From positions 1 through 64,000 of the forward strand of contig NZ_WVVV01000015.1 in NCBI RefSeq assembly GCF_012911015.1: a stretch of DNA of 64,000 nucleotides, given 5' to 3'. Below are positions 54,820 to 64,000 of the stretch, piece by piece. The notes below the pieces were generated by a model, which searched no databases, was not told the DNA's origin, and saw only the letters and a list, made by a program, of their open reading frames with translations. Position 1 is the stretch's first letter; each line of letters opens with the position of its first letter. This DNA comes from Chelativorans sp. ZYF759. GTDB lineage: Bacteria; Pseudomonadota; Alphaproteobacteria; Rhizobiales; Rhizobiaceae. The position numbers were made by a program, and so were the translations under genes.

Positions 54820-54949
54820 GGCCCAAGCTTTGAACGCTCGCATGCCGCAACGCAAGCACCCAGGCCGTTCATCCGGTGTTCAGCTTCGCCCCGCCAGACT
54901 TGTTCCAAAGGGGCGATCGAACCGCGATGACAACACGGGAGGTCCCGAA

Positions 54950-55420
54950 ATGAGACGTCTGAAAACAGCAATCACCAGCTTTGCCTGCGCCGCCGGGCTG
55001 GCGCTTGGCCTTGCGGCCATTGCGCCTGCCCATGCCGCGGGCCCCGCCAGCGCCATGAGCCAGGCCCGCGCGGCACTCGCACCGGCGGTTTCGTCGGCCC
55101 ACATCATTCAGGTTCAGGATGGTGATTTCGGCCATCGCTATCGCCATCTGGATCGCAGGAACCGCCACTGGCGGGGGTCGCGCCAGTACCATCACCGGCG
55201 CCACTACAGTCCCGGACCGGGTTTCTACTTCCAGTTCGGCACGCCGCGCCATTATGGCCCGCCGCCACGCCACTACGCCCCGCCGCCGCGCCACGCCTAT
55301 CGCTTGCCGGTTGCCCATGTGCGCTGGTGCCAGAACCGATACCGGTCCTACCGCGTGTCGGACAACAGCTTCCAGCCCTATAACGGGCCGCGCAGGCAGT
55401 GCCGCTCGCCCTATTACTGA
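54950..55420 (+). CDS. BA14K-family secreted protein
   Basis: A 156-aa protein. Signal peptide 1-29 (PAHA/AG), then a His/Arg/Tyr/Pro-rich low-complexity middle ([18 protein letters not shown]). The C-terminus [19 protein letters not shown] is the BA14K signature (first described as a Brucella abortus 14-kDa antigen). Cell-envelope function unknown, with lectin-like binding reported for the Brucella protein. GGGAGG precedes the ATG. Its transcript ends at the strong hairpin 55441-55471. Confidence 0.92.
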   Translation: MRRLKTAITSFACAAGLALGLAAIAPAHAAGPASAMSQARAALAPAVSSAHIIQVQDGDFGHRYRHLDRRNRHWRGSRQYHHRRHYSPGPGFYFQFGTPRHYGPPPRHYAPPPRHAYRLPVAHVRWCQNRYRSYRVSDNSFQPYNGPRRQCRSPYY

Positions 55421-55440
55421 GCCGCTGACGGCAGAATAGA

Positions 55441-55471
55441 AGGGCGGCGGCCCCCAAGCCGCCGCCGCCCT
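55441..55471. terminator. Bidirectional terminator-like hairpin
   Basis: AGGGCGGCGGC / GCCGCCGCCCT, perfect 11-bp stem with a 9-nt loop, between BA14K (+) and PilZ (-). GC-only, no T-tract. Confidence 0.5.
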
Positions 55472-55486
55472 CTCCCCGCCCCCAAC

Positions 55487-55777
55487 CTATTCGAAATCGA
55501 TCCCGACCGCCTCGCCGGTCCGCCAGCGCACGCGCGCCGTGCGCACGCCTTCCTCGCCTGCAATAACCAGGTCGAAGCGCGCCGGCACGCCCATCGTATC
55601 CCCTAGCACGAGCCTTGCGCCGCGATCGGACTGGTTGCGCAGCACGCATTCCATGGCGCCATATCCCTGGTTGAATTCCAACCGGGCGCCCTTCAGCACG
55701 CGCCGCCGTCCTTCCGCGCGGCGATCGGCGAAGATCTCGCCATCGATTGCGATCGATCTTTCCGTAATCGGCATCAT
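55487..55777 (-). CDS. PilZ-domain protein
   Basis: A 96-aa single-domain PilZ protein. The RxxxR c-di-GMP motif is at EGRRRVLK and the D/NxSxxG motif is NQSDRGARL, which together bind c-di-GMP in this family. C-terminal VRWRTGEAVGIDFE closes the barrel. GGAGG lies 5-8 nt before ATG 55777/55774. It could be a stand-alone receptor for motility or envelope control. Convergent with the BA14K gene. Confidence 0.85.
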   Translation of the reverse strand: MMPITERSIAIDGEIFADRRAEGRRRVLKGARLEFNQGYGAMECVLRNQSDRGARLVLGDTMGVPARFDLVIAGEEGVRTARVRWRTGEAVGIDFE

Positions 55778-55838
55778 CACAGCCTCCATCTGGCTACATG
55801 ACGTGTGATGCGAGATCCGTGCCAACTCGATTGCGTGC

Positions 55839-55872
55839 CGAAACGAAACAGGCCGGGGTCTCCCCCGGCCTG
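55839..55872 (-). terminator. Intrinsic terminator of ilvC
   Basis: On the minus strand CAGGCCGGGG / CCCCGGCCTG, a perfect 10-bp stem with a 4-nt loop, is followed by TTTCGTTTC, an acceptable T-rich tail. It lies 196 bp after the ilvC stop, past the tandem repeats, so the repeats are transcribed into the ilvC 3' UTR. Confidence 0.65.
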
Positions 55873-55910
55873 TCGCGAAAGTCACGTCTGTGCTCGACCT
55901 TCAGTTTGCG

Positions 55911-57769
<1,859 letters not shown>

Positions 57770-57781
57770 CCGCGCTCTGTA

Positions 57782-57799
57782 CCGTACCGTACGGTACGG
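57782..57799. promoter_or_regulatory. 18-bp perfect palindrome, TetR operator
   Basis: CCGTACCGTACGGTACGG, made of two ACCGT and two ACGGT pentamers, beginning 12 bp before the TetR ATG (minus strand) and 23 bp after the AraC stop. Its size and symmetry suit a TetR dimer. Confidence 0.65.
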
Positions 57800-57821
57800 C
57801 GTCAAGCGTCGCTGATGGTGC

Positions 57822-58835
57822 CTATAGCGAAGCCAGCCAGCCCTTGAAGACCAGCCGGTCGGGGTCGCGCGCACCTGCCGCGAGCGCAGCCGCGTTGCGC
57901 CCTTCCAGGACGGCGCTGCGCGCCTCGCGCGGGCTGAACCCGAAATGCGACTTGAAAGCGCGGCTGAACTGCGCCTCGCTGGAAAAGCAGAGATTGTGGC
58001 CGATATCCCCCAGCCGGGCGCCCTGCCCCTGCTCGATGATGTCGCGCATCGCCTGGTTGAGGCGGGCTTCACGGATGGCCTTCGCCACGCCGCCCTGCGC
58101 CTCGAACAGCCGGTAGAGCGTGGCCCGCGAGACGCCCGTCGCCCGCGCCACGGTCGAAGGCTCGAGGCCCGGCGCGCGAAGGTTCCCGGCGATGTAGCCG
58201 CGGGCACGCGATATGGTCGCCACCTCCAGATCCGCCCGCGCCCGCGCCGCGCTTTCGCGCGAGGGTTCCAGGCAGGCGGCAAGCAGACCGGGCGTCAGCG
58301 CGTTGATCGCCGCCACCTCGGCAGCCCCCATCGTGCTGCCATGGCGCATGAGCGAGACGGCGTGATCGGCGAATATCATGGCCATGGGGCTCGCCAGGGC
58401 CGCCCCATGCAGTCGCGCCAACTCGCCATCCGACACCCCGAGCAGGCGCCGCGGCACCACGACAGACACGTTGTGGCACGGCGTCAGGCCGTACTCGGTC
58501 ACGCGACCGAGATCGATCACCACCACATGCCGGGCCCTGCCCCCCTCCTCCGGCGCCCGGTCGAGATCGATCCTGATCATGATGTGGTCGATGAAGTCGC
58601 GCAACAGGCGCGCGCGCGGCCGCGTGAAGCAGAATTCGTGGCTGCGCATGGAACTGATGAGAAGGGATCCCAGATTGATACTGTGGATCTCGGCCGAGAA
58701 ATGGGCCTCGTCCTCGCCGCGCAGCAGATTCATGTCGAACATGGAATCGATGCGGGCCCGAAACGCCTCGTATCTCAGGGCGACAGGTAGACGATCGGAA
58801 GAGAATACCTGTGAAACGGGAGATACAGGCGGCAC
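57822..58835 (-). CDS. AraC-family transcriptional regulator
   Basis: A 337-aa regulator. N-terminal cupin-like ligand domain of the AraC_binding_2 kind, C-terminal pair of helix-turn-helices (PSTVARATGVSRATLYRLF and RLGDIGHNLCFSSEAQFSRAF). GTG 58835 is 10 nt after GGAG; the ATG at 58895 of the open frame has no ribosome site. Ends 53 bp before the TetR gene on the same strand. Target unknown. Confidence 0.8.
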   Translation of the reverse strand: MPPVSPVSQVFSSDRLPVALRYEAFRARIDSMFDMNLLRGEDEAHFSAEIHSINLGSLLISSMRSHEFCFTRPRARLLRDFIDHIMIRIDLDRAPEEGGRARHVVVIDLGRVTEYGLTPCHNVSVVVPRRLLGVSDGELARLHGAALASPMAMIFADHAVSLMRHGSTMGAAEVAAINALTPGLLAACLEPSRESAARARADLEVATISRARGYIAGNLRAPGLEPSTVARATGVSRATLYRLFEAQGGVAKAIREARLNQAMRDIIEQGQGARLGDIGHNLCFSSEAQFSRAFKSHFGFSPREARSAVLEGRNAAALAAGARDPDRLVFKGWLASL

Positions 58836-59090
58836 GGCAGCTATTCTCCTCGGCGTTGCACTACCATGACAGATCGGACGTCGCCCGTGACGCAAGCCGG
58901 CACATTGAGACAGACGCGCAACTCTTGCCGCGAAGATGAGACGCTGTCGATAGCGCCCGTGTCGGGAAACGGCTTAATGGCTTGGGGGAACGACGGGTGA
59001 GACAGAAAAACCGCTTGCGAGCGAGGGCCTCTTCTCGATCCCAAGGCAGCGTGATCCCGACGAAGGCACCTTCGCGGACGAGGAGGAAAG

Positions 59091-59696
59091 ATGCGAGCAG
59101 TCGCGGCAAGATGGATGATGTTGATGGGCTTCGCGGCAATTGTCGCGGGCTGCGTGACGACCGAGCAGGCTGGTCAGGCGATGCAGTCGCGCTGGATCGG
59201 CCAGGACGCCGACGTCTTCTTCCAGCGCTACGGCGCCCCGATCTCCGAATTCGCCCTGTCGAGTGGCGATCTCATGTACACATGGCGCGGTGGCGAGACC
59301 ACGAAATACATCGCCGCCACCTACTCCAATCCGCCGGCCGCGGCCAATCCTTCATTTGGCACGTCGCCCTTCGGACGGTCGTCTTCCGCCACCGATCCGC
59401 TGTACAGCCGCGAGCGCGTGCGCACCGAGACGCAGGTCGAGAACCCCCGCGCAGGCGTGACCCGGACCACCACCACCACGACGTCGAGCAGCGCCTCGAT
59501 CGGCCTCGGCGGGTTGGGCTCCACCGCTGGCGGCCGTCAGATGCTCTCGCCGCCGCGCACCGAGCAGCTCTTCTGCGAGCTTCAGATCACGGTCGACCGG
59601 GGCAACATGATCCGGTCCCTTCGCATCACGCGCGATACGGCGGCCGCCGGCATCGGGCTTTCCCGCTGTGCTGAGGTGCTCGACGTCAGGAACTGA
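59091..59696 (+). CDS. Lipoprotein of unknown function
   Basis: A 201-aa lipoprotein. The lipobox AIVAGC puts the lipidated cysteine at residue 21. The mature part has a Ser/Thr-rich linker (about 95-140, including a run of Thr) and a C-terminal block with two cysteines (TEQLFCELQITVDRGNMI, LSRCAEVLDV). AGGAGG precedes the ATG. It is common in Hyphomicrobiales with no assigned role; outer-membrane location is inferred. Confidence 0.75.
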   Translation: MRAVAARWMMLMGFAAIVAGCVTTEQAGQAMQSRWIGQDADVFFQRYGAPISEFALSSGDLMYTWRGGETTKYIAATYSNPPAAANPSFGTSPFGRSSSATDPLYSRERVRTETQVENPRAGVTRTTTTTTSSSASIGLGGLGSTAGGRQMLSPPRTEQLFCELQITVDRGNMIRSLRITRDTAAAGIGLSRCAEVLDVRN

Positions 59697-59737
59697 TGTG
59701 GCGGGAGATTCACCCCCGGGGGCAGCGTCAGGCGGCT

Positions 59738-59759
59738 TGCCGACAATTCAGAGTCGGCA
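59738..59759. terminator. Hairpin between convergent lipoprotein genes
   Basis: TGCCGAC / GTCGGCA, 7-bp stem with an 8-nt loop that contains the stop codon of the transglycosylase gene. No T-tract on either strand. Confidence 0.3.
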
Positions 59760-60338
59760 GCCGCGCAATTGCTGGGCATAGCTGTTGGCCATGTTCGCCG
59801 CGCGCCGTGCGGCGGCCTGCATGCCCGGATTGTTGCGCCACACCCCGCGGCGATACCCGGCATGGCCGCCATAATAGGAGAGATAGAGGTTGTAGGCGTC
59901 GTTCAGCGCGATGCCGTTCTGTTCGTGGCTGCGGCGGTGATACCAGCCCACGAAGTCCACGGCGTCCGAGAAACTCGTGCGCCGCGCGCCGCGATTGCCC
60001 GTCGCCCGGCGGTATTCGTCCCACGTCCCGTCCAGCGCCTGCGAATAACCATAGGCGGTCGAGGCCCGGGTCCAGGGGATGAAGCCCATCAGCTTGCGCC
60101 GTGGCGGACGCGCCCTTTGCTCGAAGCCCGACTCGATGCGGATCGTAGCCAGGAGAACATGGATCGGCACGCCGTATTTGCGCTCCGCCGCACGCGCCGC
60201 GCTATGCCAGTTGCCAACCCAGCCATTGTTCTGGGCAAGCACCGCACAGACATTGTTGATCTGGCTGGGCTTGGTGGCACAGCCGGCAAGGGCGAGAAAA
60301 ACCGCGCAGACAGCGATGACGCAATACGAGGAACGCAT
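59748..60338 (-). CDS. Lytic transglycosylase SLT-domain lipoprotein
   Basis: A 196-aa lipoprotein (lipobox LALAGC, lipidated Cys20) with a lysozyme-like SLT domain. Glu69 in IRIESGF is the catalytic acid; YGYSQALDGTWDEYR and YNLYLSYYGGHAGY are the other SLT blocks. It would cleave peptidoglycan to 1,6-anhydro products at the outer-membrane side. Together with the GH3 enzyme it could take part in cell-wall turnover. Confidence 0.9.
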   Translation of the reverse strand: MRSSYCVIAVCAVFLALAGCATKPSQINNVCAVLAQNNGWVGNWHSAARAAERKYGVPIHVLLATIRIESGFEQRARPPRRKLMGFIPWTRASTAYGYSQALDGTWDEYRRATGNRGARRTSFSDAVDFVGWYHRRSHEQNGIALNDAYNLYLSYYGGHAGYRRGVWRNNPGMQAAARRAANMANSYAQQLRGCRL

Positions 60339-60358
60339 GCCTCGATCGATATCGCTAA

Positions 60359-60398
60359 AATCCTAAGGATTGACCAATCCCGACATTAACCATGTCGG
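60359..60398 (-). terminator. Possible terminator of pdxJ
   Basis: Two hairpins on the minus strand after pdxJ: CCGACA / TGTCGG (60380-60398, 7-nt loop) and AATCC / GGATT (60359-60371), the second followed by TTTTAG. The second is the better terminator of the two. They lie before the transglycosylase start, so its promoter would be inside or after them. Confidence 0.35.
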
Positions 60399-60407
60399 CG
60401 CGCGGTT

Positions 60408-61154
60408 CTATCCCTGGAGCGCCTTTAGATACCGCCTTACCGTCCCCGCCATGCCATGTTCCAGCGCATCGGCGGCCAGCCCATGCCCGATCGAGACTTC
60501 CGCCAGCGTCGGTATCGCGCGCGCCAGCGCCGGCAGGTTTGCCACCGTCAGGTCATGGCCTGCATTGACCCCGAGCCCCATCGCCCTCGCCATCCCCGCC
60601 GTTTTCCCGAGCCTTTCCAGCTCCCTGGCGGCCTTTGCGGAATCATCGTGGCAAGCGCCATAGGGACCCGTATAGAGTTCCACCCGATCGGCGCCGGTGG
60701 CCTTGGCGGCCTCAAGCTGCTCCTCGGAGGCATCCGGATCGCAGAACAGCGAAATCCGCGCGCCGGTCTTCGTCAACCGCGCCACCTTCGCCTTCAGCAT
60801 GTCGCGATGGGCAAGGAAGTCCCAGCCATGGTCCGAGGTCGGCTGCTCGGGATCGTCGGGCACCAGCGTGATCTGCTCGGGTTCGGCGGCTTCAGCCAGC
60901 GCCAGGAAGTCGTCCGTCGGATAGCCCTCGATGTTGAACTCGGCTTGCGGGAACTCGTCGTCGATGAGGGCGCGGATGTCGGGCAGGTCCGAAAAACGTG
61001 TATGCCGCTGGTCCGGTCGTGGGTGAACGGTGAGCCCGTGCGCCCCGGCCGCAAGAGCGATACGCCCCAGGACGGTCACGCTCGGCCATGGCAGGTCGCG
61101 ACGGTTGCGCAAAAGCGCGACCGCGTTCAGATTGACTGAGAGTTGGGCGGGCAT
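60408..61154 (-). CDS. pdxJ: Pyridoxine 5'-phosphate synthase
   Basis: 248-aa TIM-barrel enzyme that condenses 3-amino-2-oxopropyl phosphate and 1-deoxyxylulose 5-phosphate to pyridoxine 5'-phosphate. The N-terminal [29 protein letters not shown]-region ([11 protein letters not shown]) and C-terminal INAGHDLTV-like ([12 protein letters not shown]) and [11 protein letters not shown] blocks are complete. Cytoplasmic octamer. Reads away from the SpoIIAA-like gene at 61276. Confidence 0.97.
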   Translation of the reverse strand: MPAQLSVNLNAVALLRNRRDLPWPSVTVLGRIALAAGAHGLTVHPRPDQRHTRFSDLPDIRALIDDEFPQAEFNIEGYPTDDFLALAEAAEPEQITLVPDDPEQPTSDHGWDFLAHRDMLKAKVARLTKTGARISLFCDPDASEEQLEAAKATGADRVELYTGPYGACHDDSAKAARELERLGKTAGMARAMGLGVNAGHDLTVANLPALARAIPTLAEVSIGHGLAADALEHGMAGTVRRYLKALQG

Positions 61155-61206
61155 CCAGGTTCTGCCTTTCTCGCACGAATGTTGCCGGTTCTAGCGCCCG
61201 TCTCGT

Positions 61207-61231
61207 GGAACGAACAGGGTTTTCCCGTGTT
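61207..61231 (+). promoter_or_regulatory. EcfG-type promoter inside a dyad
   Basis: GGAAC, 16 nt, TGTT: one mismatch from consensus, 45-69 bp before the SpoIIAA-like gene. Both elements lie in a larger interrupted dyad (CTCGTG 61202-61207, CACGAG 61232-61237). Confidence 0.5.
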
Positions 61232-61275
61232 CACGAGAGGGTTAGTCTTGGTCCACCGGCTCAAAGAGGATTCTC

Positions 61276-61680
61276 ATGTCGCTTCATCCGCTCGATCGCA
61301 TCCCGGCCCTCCGCCGCATCGACACCGACCGCTCGGACGTCTTTGCCATCGAGGTTTCGGGCTATGTGACCTCGGCGGACGTGGAGAACCTCTATGGCCT
61401 GATGGAAGGCGCCTATGCGTTGCACGACCAGCTCGACCTTCTCGTGAGGCTGACCGACTTCGAGGGCGTCGACGCCCAGGGATTGTCGCGCGAGACGACC
61501 GAGGAGGTCCGTGAGCATGCCCGGGGCCATGTGCGTCGCTGCGCGACAATCGGTTCGACCGGCGACCTGTGGGACTCCCGCACCTTCCTGCGCCTGCCCT
61601 CCGATGTGGATCACCGCGATTTCGCCCCTGAAGAGGAGGCGGACGCCTGGGCCTGGCTCGGCGCCGCCCCGACCGATTGA
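61276..61680 (+). CDS. SpoIIAA-like STAS/SEC14-type protein
   Basis: A 134-aa SpoIIAA-like protein (STAS/CRAL-TRIO-like fold). The central stretch (DVFAIEVSGYVTSADVENLY) is typical. The conserved Ser of phosphorylated anti-sigma-factor antagonists is not obvious. Such single-domain proteins are common and uncharacterised. It has GAGG upstream and a probable general-stress promoter. Convergent with the helicase, ends 1 bp apart. Confidence 0.8.
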   Translation: MSLHPLDRIPALRRIDTDRSDVFAIEVSGYVTSADVENLYGLMEGAYALHDQLDLLVRLTDFEGVDAQGLSRETTEEVREHARGHVRRCATIGSTGDLWDSRTFLRLPSDVDHRDFAPEEEADAWAWLGAAPTD

Positions 61681-61681
61681 C

Positions 61682-62809
61682 CTACCGCACCACCGTCAGC
61701 CGCTCCGCCGCGCGTGTGACCGCCGTGTAGAGCCAGCGCTGGCGCGTATCGCGGAAGGCATAGCTCTCGTCGAACAGCACCACCTCGTCCCATTGCGAGC
61801 CCTGTGCCTTGTGCACGGTCAGCGCGTAGCCGAAGTCGAAATCGTCATAGCGCTTCTTCTGCTGCCACGGAATGTCGGCGTCGGGATCCTCGAAGGCGGC
61901 TTTCATCAGCTTGATCTTGGAGACGCCGCGATCGGGATCGTCCTCCTCGGGCGAGACCAGCAGATTGATGCCCGGCTTCACCGTCTCGCGCGAGGCCGTC
62001 ATCACCTTCCACAGCGAGCCGTTGAGCAGCCCCTTGGAAGGATCGTTTCGCAGGCAGACCAGCTTGTCCCCCGCCTGCGGCAGCATTCCGTCGAAACCCT
62101 TCAATTCGCGCAGGCGCTGGTTGTAGCGCCGCCGCGTCCGGTTGGTCCCGACCAGCACCTGATCGGCCGACAGCACCAGCTCGCTGTTCACGTCCTCGCG
62201 CCCGATCACCTGCGCGGTGCCGTAATCGCCCTTCATGAACTCGCGGCCCTCGCGCACGTCCTGCGCCAGGCGCAGGATCGGGTTGTCGCGGGCCTGGCGA
62301 TGGATCTCGGTCAGCAGATGGTCCGGCTCGTGCTCGGTGAAGAAGCCGCCGCCCGAGATCGGCGGCAGCTGCGCTGGATCGCCCAGCACCAGGATCGGCG
62401 TGCCGAAGCTCAGGAGATCGCGACCCAACGCCTCGTCCACCATCGAACACTCGTCCACGACAACCAGCTTGGCCTTGGCGATGGGGCTCTGCCGGTTGAG
62501 CGAGAAGGTGGGCGAGACGGAGGTCTTGCCCGTCATCTCGTCCTCGATCGCCTCCTCGCCGCGCGGGCGATAGATCAGCGAGTGGATCGTGCGCGCATTG
62601 GTGGCGCCGCGCGCCCGCAGCACCTGTGCCGCCTTGCCGGTAAAGGCGGCGAATTGCACATGCCCGTCTATGTCTTCCGCGAAATGGCGCGCCAGCGTGG
62701 TCTTGCCCGTGCCGGCATACCCGAACAGCCGAAAGAGCTGCCGGTCGGGAGCCTTGAGCCATCGCGCGACGGCCTTGAGCGCTTCGTCCTGTTGCGGCGA
62801 GAATTTCAT
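61682..62809 (-). CDS. RecD-like SF1 DNA helicase/ATPase
   Basis: A 375-aa SF1B helicase of the RecD/Dda kind. Walker A is GYAGTGKTTLARHF (about 29-42), Walker B is VVDECSMVDEALG, motif III GDPAQLPPIS, and the C-terminal UvrD_C_2 has ALTVHKAQGSQWDEVVLFDE. It is short (no N-terminal RecD extension) and would move 5' to 3'. Role in DNA repair or replication is inferred. Standalone gene. Confidence 0.92.
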   Translation of the reverse strand: MKFSPQQDEALKAVARWLKAPDRQLFRLFGYAGTGKTTLARHFAEDIDGHVQFAAFTGKAAQVLRARGATNARTIHSLIYRPRGEEAIEDEMTGKTSVSPTFSLNRQSPIAKAKLVVVDECSMVDEALGRDLLSFGTPILVLGDPAQLPPISGGGFFTEHEPDHLLTEIHRQARDNPILRLAQDVREGREFMKGDYGTAQVIGREDVNSELVLSADQVLVGTNRTRRRYNQRLRELKGFDGMLPQAGDKLVCLRNDPSKGLLNGSLWKVMTASRETVKPGINLLVSPEEDDPDRGVSKIKLMKAAFEDPDADIPWQQKKRYDDFDFGYALTVHKAQGSQWDEVVLFDESYAFRDTRQRWLYTAVTRAAERLTVVR

Positions 62810-62984
62810 CGCGTTTCAGTGACGGATTCTCCGCTGGGGGGCAAGCCCGCCTCTGAGCGTTCCGCAGGGGCCCCACCGGCGGCAGCTCGACCGCCACTGC
62901 TTCGGCTCATCGAAATGCGCGCGCGACCTTGACCGCGCCCTCGCACATGCGGCACGGGAAGGCTGATAACCGGACGGCGAGCCA

Positions 62985-63644
62985 TTGGACAACGACCACC
63001 TCGACAAGCTGCGTCGGCAGCATCGCAAATGGCTGCGCCGGCGCGGCCTCCTGGACCGGCCCTGGTTGATCTTCGGCTCGGCACCCGATCCCACCCTGCC
63101 GATGGAACTTGCCCAACGCTGTGCGCGCATCGACATCAACAATGCGGGCCGCACCGCGGATGCGTTGGGGCTCGGCGCCGCCGATCTGACGATCCGCACC
63201 GAAGCGAAGCCGTGGGCGGAGCATCCCGATCTGCGCACGCGGGCAATGCTGTGGGTACATCCAGGCTCGCTGCTGCGCATGCGCTGGCACATCTTTCGCA
63301 AGACCAAGGCCAGGGTCGGCGCCCTGCGCCGCTGGAGCCGCGAGGAGCGCGAGGCCATCGTCGACGAAATCGTCGGCAAACCGCTCGGTGGCGTCGGCGA
63401 CCTGGGAAAGGCGACGACCGGCGTCGCGGCGGTCTGTTACGGCCTGTTCGTGGGCGTTCCCGAAATCTACATATGCGGGTTCTCCATCTCCTCCGGCCAC
63501 TCCTATGATGAGCGCAACCGGGCCCGCAAGCAGATCGAGGAGGACCTGTTCGCCTTCGAGCAGCTGCGCGCGCGCCCGCATCTCTGGACAACGGAGCAAG
63601 CGCTTTCCGAGCAGGTGGGCCTGCGCCTTTACGGCCGGGATTGA
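62985..63644 (+). CDS. Uncharacterised Rossmann-like protein beside a TylF-type methyltransferase
   Basis: A 219-aa protein. The N-terminus is basic (LRRQHRKWLRRRG); PWLIFGSAPDPTLP then looks like a nucleotide-sugar Rossmann strand-loop, followed by RIDINNAGRTADALGLG and AVCYGLFVGVPEIYICGF. I first thought of glycosyltransferase 29-like proteins, without firm support. The TTG at 62985 is the first possible start; no good ribosome site is visible. Its neighbour is a TylF-family gene 68 bp downstream, so surface-polysaccharide modification is conceivable. Confidence 0.55.
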   Translation: MDNDHLDKLRRQHRKWLRRRGLLDRPWLIFGSAPDPTLPMELAQRCARIDINNAGRTADALGLGAADLTIRTEAKPWAEHPDLRTRAMLWVHPGSLLRMRWHIFRKTKARVGALRRWSREEREAIVDEIVGKPLGGVGDLGKATTGVAAVCYGLFVGVPEIYICGFSISSGHSYDERNRARKQIEEDLFAFEQLRARPHLWTTEQALSEQVGLRLYGRD

Positions 63645-63712
63645 CGGGCCGCTGGCTTGCACGCGCCGCCGCCGGACGCTATGGCCGCCCTTGGAACCAT
63701 GAAGGTAGTTCG

Positions 63713-64000
63713 ATGAAGCTCAGGCACGCATTTCAGGCCGTCTTCGGATCGCGCAGGCGCCGCGACAGCGCCTGGTACGAAATCGCCGCTGCCCAGGGGG
63801 AGCGCCACGGTTTCCACGTCTACTCGCCCCACATGGTCTGGAAGGACCAGCCCTTCTTCCGCAAGGGCCGCGAGAAGGCGGCGGGCGTCAAGGGCATCCC
63901 CGATCCGCGCTCCTTCGTGCTGCAGAGCTGCATCAGGTCACTCGCGAATGTCGAGGGCGATGTGGCGGAATGCGGCGTGCGGCAGGGCCGCTCCGCCCTC
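63713..64000 (+). CDS. TylF/MycF-type O-methyltransferase (5' part only)
   Basis: The first 96 codons of a gene running off the window. Near the end of the visible part, NVEGDVAECGVRQGRSAL corresponds to the SAM-binding GDVxECGVxRGG start of the TylF family of sugar or macrolide O-methyltransferases. AAGG lies about 10 nt before the ATG. Completeness cannot be judged. Confidence 0.75.
   Translation, partial: MKLRHAFQAVFGSRRRRDSAWYEIAAAQGERHGFHVYSPHMVWKDQPFFRKGREKAAGVKGIPDPRSFVLQSCIRSLANVEGDVAECGVRQGRSAL

Noticed and set aside
59005-59030. GGAAC stretch before the lipoprotein gene
   Set aside because: No GTT at 16 or 17 nt, so not an EcfG promoter.

Overview
The window looks like core chromosome of a high-GC alphaproteobacterium, most likely a Hyphomicrobiales (rhizobia/Phyllobacteriaceae-like) species. 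The evidence is the gene set: a Ku/LigD pair, a heterotetrameric sarcosine oxidase operon soxBDAG, a BA14K-type secreted protein, arginine-rich DUF1127 small proteins beside a LysR regulator, a TetR gene in front of ilvC, and GGAAC...GTT promoters of the EcfG (RpoE2) general-stress type. I see no insertion sequence, prophage, CRISPR array, tRNA or rRNA. Apart from a few small intergenic stretches the window is packed with genes.

Layout. 0-2.2 kb: the end of an unknown gene and an ASKHA/2Fe-2S corrinoid-activation protein. 2.2-5.6 kb: ligD and ku (NHEJ), reading leftwards. 5.7-8.6 kb: an HSL-type hydrolase, a LysR regulator, and a run of four tiny genes, two of them DUF1127. 8.7-13.7 kb: a GlxA/GbdR-like regulator, a secreted FG-GAP-like protein, a LysR regulator with an SDR reductase and a four-helix membrane protein, and a DUF1194 protein. 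13.8-21.8 kb: dimethylglycine/sarcosine catabolism, with a DMGDH-like flavoprotein divergent from soxB-soxD-soxA-soxG. 21.9-26.5 kb: a membrane methyltransferase, nitroreductase, aminotransferase, a small secreted protein, a phosphofructokinase and a small stress-promoter membrane protein. 26.6-30.6 kb: trehalose synthesis (otsB, otsA) and a GH13 enzyme. 30.9-37.4 kb: tamA-tamB. 37.5-45.6 kb: a small membrane protein, then a leftward fatty-acid operon (fadE-fadI-fadJ/B-acetyl-CoA hydrolase/transferase). 45.8-50.4 kb: a small secreted protein, a PhzF-like enzyme and a MacAB-type exporter. 50.4-55.8 kb: cytochrome c with a GH3 enzyme, an alpha/beta hydrolase, a Nudix-like protein, an endonuclease/exonuclease/phosphatase-family protein, BA14K and PilZ proteins. 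55.9-58.8 kb: ilvC with tandem 83-bp repeats behind it, its TetR neighbour and an AraC regulator. 58.8-64 kb: two lipoproteins, pdxJ, a SpoIIAA-like protein, a RecD-like helicase, an unknown protein and the start of a TylF-type methyltransferase.

How the genes may work together. One theme is methyl-group catabolism: the corrinoid-activation protein, the GbdR-like regulator, the DMGDH-like enzyme and soxBDAG are all parts expected in glycine betaine to dimethylglycine to sarcosine to glycine degradation. A second theme is stress: GGAAC-type promoters lie before otsA (through a putative 29-codon leader peptide), before a 70-aa membrane protein, before a SpoIIAA-like protein and, less well matched, before ku. 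A third is the cell envelope (TamAB, GH3, transglycosylase, BA14K, PilZ).

Most interesting unlisted structures: the leader ORF overlapping the otsA start; a probable CTG start that restores a membrane anchor to the GH3 enzyme; 83-bp tandem repeats that copy the ilvC 3' end; a start codon held in a perfect dyad (DUF1194 gene); and histone-H1-like basic tails on both sides of the fadE/fadI junction.
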